Below are positions 59,663 to 64,000 of a DNA stretch of 64,000 nucleotides, in pieces. The stretch's first letter is position 1. Each line of letters begins with the position of its first letter. The notes beneath the pieces were generated by a model. It ran no database searches. It was given only the letters and a program-made list of their open reading frames with translations, and was not told where the DNA came from. Origin of the DNA: Pseudomonas thermotolerans DSM 14292 (GTDB lineage Bacteria; Pseudomonadota; Gammaproteobacteria; Pseudomonadales; Pseudomonadaceae); contig NZ_KB822600.1 in NCBI RefSeq assembly GCF_000364625.1, positions 124,001 to 188,000 on the forward strand, given 5' to 3'. Both the position numbers and the translations under genes were made by a program.

Positions 59663-60577
59663 ATGATCAAGAAAACCATTCCCTTCATGGCGATCCGCAA
59701 CCTCGCGTTCGCCGTCACCGTGGTCCTGACCCTGATCGGCATCGGTGAGCTGATCGTCAAGGGCCTGAACTTCGGCCTGGACTTCACCGGCGGCACCCTG
59801 ATCGAGCTGCAGTACGAGCGGCCCGCCGACCTGGAACGGATCAAGGCCGAGCTGGGGCAGGCCGGCTACACCGATGCCGTGGTGCAGAGTTTCGGCGCCT
59901 CCACCGACGTGCTGGTGCGTCTGGCCAGCGACGACCCGCAGCTGGGCAGCAAGGTGGCCGAGGCGCTGCACAAGCTCGACCCGGACGTCGCCTTCGAGCT
60001 CAAGCGCGTTGAGTTCGTCGGCCCGCAGGTCGGCGAGGAGCTACGCGACCAGGGCGGCCTGGCCATGCTCCTGGCCCTCGGCGGCATCCTCGTCTACCTG
60101 GCCTTCCGCTTCCAGTGGAAGTTCGGCGTTGGCGCCGTGGCATCGCTGTTCCACGACACCGTGATCACCCTGGGGGTGCTGGCGCTCTTCGAGATCCCCT
60201 TCGACCTCACCGTGCTGGCTGCGGTGCTGGCGATGATCGGCTACTCGCTGAACGACACCATCATCATCTACGACCGCATCCGCGAGAACTTCCGGGTGCT
60301 GCGCAAGGCCAGCCTGATCGAGAACATCGACATTTCGATCACCCAGACCCTGCTGCGCACCATGGCCACCTCGTTCTCCACCGCGCTGGCGCTGATCGCC
60401 CTGCTGCTGTTCGGCGGCGACACCCTGGCCAACTTCGCGCTGACCCTGCTGGTCGGCGTGGTGGTGGGTACCTACTCCTCGGTCTACATCGGTGCCACCG
60501 TGCTGGTCTGGCTGAAGCTCACCTCCGAAGATCTCATCCCCCCGGCCGTCAACGAAGAGGTGGATGGCCGTCCCTGA
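59663..60577 (+). CDS. secF: protein translocase subunit SecF
   Basis: The 304-residue protein has six transmembrane helices and SecF motifs (GLNFGLDFTGGTLIELQ, IGYSLNDTIIIYDRIRENF). It partners SecD, encoded upstream. GAGGCAAGG precedes the ATG. Confidence 0.97.
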   Translation: MIKKTIPFMAIRNLAFAVTVVLTLIGIGELIVKGLNFGLDFTGGTLIELQYERPADLERIKAELGQAGYTDAVVQSFGASTDVLVRLASDDPQLGSKVAEALHKLDPDVAFELKRVEFVGPQVGEELRDQGGLAMLLALGGILVYLAFRFQWKFGVGAVASLFHDTVITLGVLALFEIPFDLTVLAAVLAMIGYSLNDTIIIYDRIRENFRVLRKASLIENIDISITQTLLRTMATSFSTALALIALLLFGGDTLANFALTLLVGVVVGTYSSVYIGATVLVWLKLTSEDLIPPAVNEEVDGRP

Positions 60578-60610
60578 GGCCTTGCGCCTCGTCACATGCC
60601 GTTCACCTGC

Positions 60611-60639
60611 GGCGGCGGCCGAGGAACTTGGCCGCCGCC
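60611..60639 (+). terminator. GC-rich hairpin after secF
   Basis: A 10-bp perfect stem (GGCGGCGGCC, 9-base loop, GGCCGCCGCC) follows secF by 34 bp. There is no U-run, so termination is only probable. Confidence 0.45.
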
Positions 60640-60712
60640 CGCCAGTCCAAGGCCAGGAATGCGCGCTCATGGATGTTTCATGAGTGCCGTGACTGACAGC
60701 CAGGAGGTGCAA

Positions 60713-61255
60713 GTGAACAAATCTATGCTCGTTGGTGCTGTGCTGGGGGCGGTAGGCGTTACCGCAGGCGGTGCCGTGGCCACCTACAACCTGGTCGGCA
60801 GTGGCCCCGAGTACGCGGAAGTGCTTGCTGTGCAGCCGGTCAAGGAAACCATCAAGACCCCGCGGGAAGTCTGCAAGGAAGTGGCGGTCACCCGGCAGCG
60901 CCCGGTGAAGGACCAGCACCAGATCGCCGGCACGGTGATCGGCGCGGTCGCCGGCGGTCTGATCGGTAGCCAGATCGGTGGCGGTACCGGCAAGAAGATC
61001 GCCACCGTGGCCGGTGCCGTGGGTGGCGGCTATGCCGGCAACAAGGTCCAGGAAGGCATGCAGCAGCGTGACACCTACACCACCACCGAAACCCGCTGCC
61101 AGACGGTGACCGACACCAGCGAGAAGGTGGTCGGCTACGACGTCAAATACCAACTGGACGGTAAGGTCGGCCAGGTGCGCATGGACCACGATCCGGGCCG
61201 GCAGATCCCGGTGGCCAACGGCCAGCTGGTGCTGACCCGCGCCGACGCCCAGTAA
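60713..61255 (+). CDS. glycine-zipper 2TM-domain protein
   Basis: The 180-residue protein has an N-terminal hydrophobic segment (SMLVGAVLGAVGVTAGGAVA) and a central glycine zipper (IAGTVIGAVAGGLIGSQIGG, VAGAVGGGYAGNKVQ) flanked by Lys/Thr-rich and Cys-containing segments. It is predicted to insert in or associate with membranes; similar proteins are often called 17-kDa surface antigen-like. Start: GTG at 60713 with AGGAGG six bases upstream. Confidence 0.85.
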   Translation: MNKSMLVGAVLGAVGVTAGGAVATYNLVGSGPEYAEVLAVQPVKETIKTPREVCKEVAVTRQRPVKDQHQIAGTVIGAVAGGLIGSQIGGGTGKKIATVAGAVGGGYAGNKVQEGMQQRDTYTTTETRCQTVTDTSEKVVGYDVKYQLDGKVGQVRMDHDPGRQIPVANGQLVLTRADAQ

Positions 61256-61406
61256 CACCCATCCCCTCAAGCCGGACGCCTGCCAGTCCCCCGCGCGGCA
61301 GGCGTCTGCGCTCTTCGCCGCTTTCCCGTGGGCCCCGCGGCCTGCTCTAGACTGCAAGATGCGCGTTCCCGGCGCCGGAAGGCGGCCTTGCCCGTGGCGG
61401 GGCCGC

Positions 61407-61447
61407 TTGATCCAGGTCAAGGGACGCGGCGCCCGAGCCGTGACAAT
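61407..61447 (+). promoter_or_regulatory. Anr/FNR-type box and -10 element of the universal stress gene
   Basis: TTGATCCAGGTCAA at 61407-61420 matches the Anr/FNR consensus TTGAT-N4-ATCAA in nine of ten positions. A GACAAT -10 element at 61442-61447 would put the transcription start near 61454, so the box would be centred near -41. That is the class II activation position. Confidence 0.75.
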
Positions 61448-61492
61448 GTCCCCAACAGTCATTCAGCAATTACGGCGACGAGAGGGTCTTCC

Positions 61493-61921
61493 ATGCGCAA
61501 CATCCTGCTTCCCTTCGACGGATCGGAACCGGCCAAGCGAGCTATTCACTACCTCGGCAGGCTGGTCGAGGACTATCCGCAGCTCCAGGTGCATGTGCTC
61601 AACGTGCAGTCGCCGGTGAAGATCTACGGCGACTACGTGCCCAGCGACATGCTGGAGCGTATGCGCGAGGGTGCCATGGCCCACGCTAGGGGCATCATCG
61701 ACGAGGCGAGCGCGCTGCTCGGTGACTGCGGCATCCGCTTCGATACCCACGCGGTGTTCGGCGAGGTGGTCCACGAGATCGTCCAGGCGGTGAAGGCCTA
61801 CGGGTGCGACACCGTGGTGATGGGCACGCGCGGGATGAGCAATCTGGGCAACCTGCTGATGGGCTCGGTGGCTACCCGGGTGGTGCACGAGTCGCCGGTG
61901 CCGGTGCTGCTGGTGAAGTGA
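61493..61921 (+). CDS. universal stress protein (UspA family)
   Basis: The 142-residue single-Usp protein begins R-N-I-L-L-P-F-D-G-S and ends with the ATP-binding signature VVMGTRGMSNLGNLLMGSVATRVVHESPVPVLLV, with the G-2x-G-9x-G-(S/T) pattern. In Pseudomonas, several Usp genes are Anr-activated and support survival without oxygen; the upstream box fits that. The ATG at 61493 follows GAGAGGG. Confidence 0.92.
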   Translation: MRNILLPFDGSEPAKRAIHYLGRLVEDYPQLQVHVLNVQSPVKIYGDYVPSDMLERMREGAMAHARGIIDEASALLGDCGIRFDTHAVFGEVVHEIVQAVKAYGCDTVVMGTRGMSNLGNLLMGSVATRVVHESPVPVLLVK

Positions 61922-61993
61922 CAGTGACTCGCTAGGGCGAGGGTGCGGCAGGCCGGGGAGGGGCCTGCCGCGCGGGAGGGGTGGTGGCGGGGG

Positions 61994-62809
61994 TCAGCGC
62001 TTCATCGAGGGCGCCAGGTGGGGCTGGATGGCGGTCAGTACGGCCTTGAAGCACTTGGTGTTGCCGGCGACGATCTGGCCCTTCTCGAGGAACTCGTGAC
62101 CGCCGCTGAAATCGCTCACCAGACCGCCGGCCTCCTGAACCAGCAGGGCGCCGGCCGCCATGTCCCACTCGGACAGGCCGAATTCCCAGAACGCATCGAA
62201 GCGACCCGCCGCGACGTAGGCGAGGTCCAGGCTGGCGGCGCCGGCGCGGCGGATGCCGGCGGTCTGGCCGACCAGGCTGCGGAACATGCCCAGATAGTTG
62301 TCCAGGTGGTCGAGCTGCCCGTCGCGGAACGGGAAACCGGTGCCCAGCAGGGCGCCGTCCAGGCTCTTGCGGTTGCTGACCCGCAGGCGGCGGCCGTTCA
62401 GCGCGGCGCCGTTGCCGCGGCTGGCGGTGAATTCCTCCTGACGCACTGGGTCGACCACCACGGCGTGCTCCAGGCGGCCGCGGTACTTGCAGGCGATGCT
62501 CACCGCGAAGTGCGGTACGCCGCGCAGGAAGTTGGTGGTGCCGTCCAGGGGGTCGATGATCCACTGGTAGTCGGCGCCTTCGCCGCTGCCCTGGATCAGG
62601 CCGCCTTCCTCGCCGAGGAAGCTGTGGGTGGGGTAGGCCTTGCGCAGCACGTGGATGATGGTCTGCTCGGCGGCGCGGTCGACTTCGCTGACGTAGTCTT
62701 TGGCTTCTTTCTCGTTGACCGAGAGGGTATCCAGGCGTTCGATGGAGCGGAAAATCAATTCTGACGCGCTGCGTGCCGCGCGCAGCGCGATATTCAGCAT
62801 GGGCTGCAT
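61994..62809 (-). CDS. suhB: inositol monophosphatase family protein SuhB
   Basis: The 271-residue protein has the metal-binding motif in GEEGG, IDPLDGTTNF and W-D-M-A-A-G. SuhB hydrolyses inositol-1-phosphate and, in gammaproteobacteria, also takes part in rRNA antitermination and rRNA maturation. It is divergent from trmJ (147 bp). The ATG at 62809 begins MQPMLNIALRAAR. Confidence 0.96.
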   Translation of the reverse strand: MQPMLNIALRAARSASELIFRSIERLDTLSVNEKEAKDYVSEVDRAAEQTIIHVLRKAYPTHSFLGEEGGLIQGSGEGADYQWIIDPLDGTTNFLRGVPHFAVSIACKYRGRLEHAVVVDPVRQEEFTASRGNGAALNGRRLRVSNRKSLDGALLGTGFPFRDGQLDHLDNYLGMFRSLVGQTAGIRRAGAASLDLAYVAAGRFDAFWEFGLSEWDMAAGALLVQEAGGLVSDFSGGHEFLEKGQIVAGNTKCFKAVLTAIQPHLAPSMKR

Positions 62810-62956
62810 GGACAATCTCACCTGGGTCGTTAAAGAAAGCCGCTCATTCTAGCAGAAAAGCCGGCGGCCAGAAGCTCCGCTCGTGCGATGCGTGGCGTTC
62901 GTTCCGGGGCTTCTGTAAGCTTTACGCCCTTTTTCGATGTCCCCACGGGTGCTCGC

Positions 62957-63727
62957 GTGCTGCAGAACATTCGCGTCGTTCTGGTCAATACCAGCCATCC
63001 CGGCAATATCGGCGCCACCGCGCGTGCCATGAAGAACATGGGCCTCGCGGAACTGGTGCTGGTGGAACCGCGCAGTTTCCCCCATCCCGACGCGACCGTG
63101 CGTGCCTCGGGCGCCGACGACATCCTCGCCGCCGCCCGGGTGGTCGCTACCCTGGAGGAGGCCATCACCGGCTGCGCCCTGGTGATGGGCACCAGCGCCC
63201 GTGACCGGCACATCCCCTGGCCGCTGCTCGATCCGCGCGAATGCGGGCAGCAGGCGGTGCGCCAGGCCGCCGAAGGCGGTCGCGTGGCGCTGGTGTTCGG
63301 TCGCGAATACGCCGGGCTGACCAACGAGGAGCTGCAACGCTGCCACTATCACGTGCACATCCCCGCCGATCCGGAGTTCAGCTCGCTGAACCTGGCGGCG
63401 GCCGTCCAGGTGCTGACCTACGAGGTGCGCATGAGCTGGCTGGCGGCCGAGCAGCTGCCGGCGATTCCGGAGAAGATGCAGAGCAACCTGCGCGGCGACC
63501 AGAAGGTCACCGCCGATGAGCTGGAATTGTTCTATGCCCATCTGGAGAGCACTCTGGTGGAGATCGGCTTCCTCGATCCCGCGCGTCCGCGTCATCTGAT
63601 GTCGCGTCTGCGCCGCCTGTACGGTCGTGCGGGGATCGAGCGGAAGGAGCTGAACCTGCTGCGCGGCATTCTGACCGAGACCCAGGCGGTTGCTCGCGGA
63701 CTGCCCCACAAGAGGAGAGACAAGTGA
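62957..63727 (+). CDS. trmJ: tRNA (cytidine/uridine-2'-O)-methyltransferase TrmJ
   Basis: The 256-residue SpoU-family enzyme has [20 protein letters not shown] at the start, [15 protein letters not shown], and [18 protein letters not shown]. It 2'-O-methylates position 32 of several tRNAs. The start is GTG at 62957. It overlaps cysE by one base (TGATG), so the two are coupled. Confidence 0.96.
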   Translation: MLQNIRVVLVNTSHPGNIGATARAMKNMGLAELVLVEPRSFPHPDATVRASGADDILAAARVVATLEEAITGCALVMGTSARDRHIPWPLLDPRECGQQAVRQAAEGGRVALVFGREYAGLTNEELQRCHYHVHIPADPEFSSLNLAAAVQVLTYEVRMSWLAAEQLPAIPEKMQSNLRGDQKVTADELELFYAHLESTLVEIGFLDPARPRHLMSRLRRLYGRAGIERKELNLLRGILTETQAVARGLPHKRRDK

Positions 63728-64000
63728 TGTTCGAGCGTATGCGGGAAGACATTCAGAGCGTGTTTCATCGCGACCCGGCAGCGCGCAACGCCTTCGAGGT
63801 GTTGACCTGCTACCCGGGCCTGCATGCGGTCTGGCTGCATCGCGTCGCTCACGCCCTGTGGAACTTCGGCTGGAAGTGGCTGGCCCGCCTGGTCTCCAAC
63901 TTCAGTCGCTGGCTGACCGGCATCGAGATCCATCCCGGGGCGAAGATCGGTCGGCGCTTCTTCATCGACCACGGCATGGGCATCGTGATCGGCGAGACCG
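63727..64000 (+). CDS. cysE: serine O-acetyltransferase, 5' part only
   Basis: The gene runs off the window after about 91 codons. The visible sequence ([20 protein letters not shown], then [20 protein letters not shown]) is the N-terminal helical domain and the start of the left-handed beta-helix of CysE, including the catalytic His region. It acetylates serine for cysteine synthesis and in this order usually precedes iscR and the isc genes. Confidence 0.95.
   Translation, partial: MFERMREDIQSVFHRDPAARNAFEVLTCYPGLHAVWLHRVAHALWNFGWKWLARLVSNFSRWLTGIEIHPGAKIGRRFFIDHGMGIVIGET

Overview
The window is a GC-rich chromosomal segment whose gene content and order match the Pseudomonadaceae, most likely a Pseudomonas of the P. 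aeruginosa-like or environmental high-GC type. The supporting blocks are OmpA/acyltransferase/pta/ackA/DUF3565/slyD/glutathione peroxidase, nosP-nahK-DMT permease-erbR next to an ethanol-oxidation (exa) cluster, pepA-holC-valS with divergent lptFG, and queA-tgt-yajC-secD-secF followed by suhB, trmJ and cysE. I cannot name a species from sequence reading alone.

Layout. 0-3 kb: alpha/beta hydrolase, ferritin-like metal-dependent hydrolase and an AraC-type regulator. 3.05-4.45 kb: a fragment of a phage/plasmid polyvalent helicase protein, truncated at both ends, that abuts the regulator and supplies its last codons. 4.5-14.8 kb: housekeeping and stress genes (MBL-fold hydrolase, two tandem OmpA lipoproteins, PlsC-like acyltransferase, Pta-AckA, SlyD, glutathione peroxidase, nitroreductase, Old Yellow Enzyme). 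14.9-18.7 kb: heme/NO sensor NosP and hybrid kinase NahK. 18.7-27.6 kb: PQQ-dependent alcohol oxidation, with two LuxR-type response regulators, a PQQ-associated CXXCW rhodanese-like protein, a pentapeptide-repeat protein, the quinoprotein alcohol dehydrogenase ExaA, cytochrome c550, a SoxYZ-like carrier and a zinc metallohydrolase. 27.6-42.5 kb: YejK, a membrane-anchored TAXI protein, a frameshifted kinase, YjeH with a divergent Lrp/AsnC regulator, SbcD/SbcC, a cysteine hydrolase, Dps, RlmF and an SLC13 permease. 42.8-45.6 kb: a decay zone with an unfamiliar two-gene unit broken by a perfect 22-bp tandem duplication, then a SulP permease with a frameshift and an internal deletion. 46-64 kb: core genes (ValRS, HolC, PepA, LptFG, RDD protein, cold-shock protein, tRNA-Leu, QueA, Tgt, YajC-SecDF, universal stress protein, SuhB, TrmJ, and CysE cut by the window edge).

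How they work together. The exa block reads as a periplasmic ethanol respiration module: ExaA passes electrons to cytochrome c550, with accessory SoxYZ-like and MBL proteins. A TACCAA-type motif occurs in the divergent regulator promoter and in the exaA/exaB promoter, suggesting common control. NosP-NahK is the nitric-oxide branch of the same signalling network. The universal stress gene carries an Anr/FNR-type box at the position expected for anaerobic activation.

I did not find a clear-cut undescribed system. The best candidates for new biology are the uncharacterised two-gene unit at 42.8-44.5 kb with its potentially reversible 22-bp duplication, the micro-ORFs coupled to exa genes, the reading frame overlapping the polyvalent helicase fragment, and DUF3565 coding sequence read straight through into AckA.
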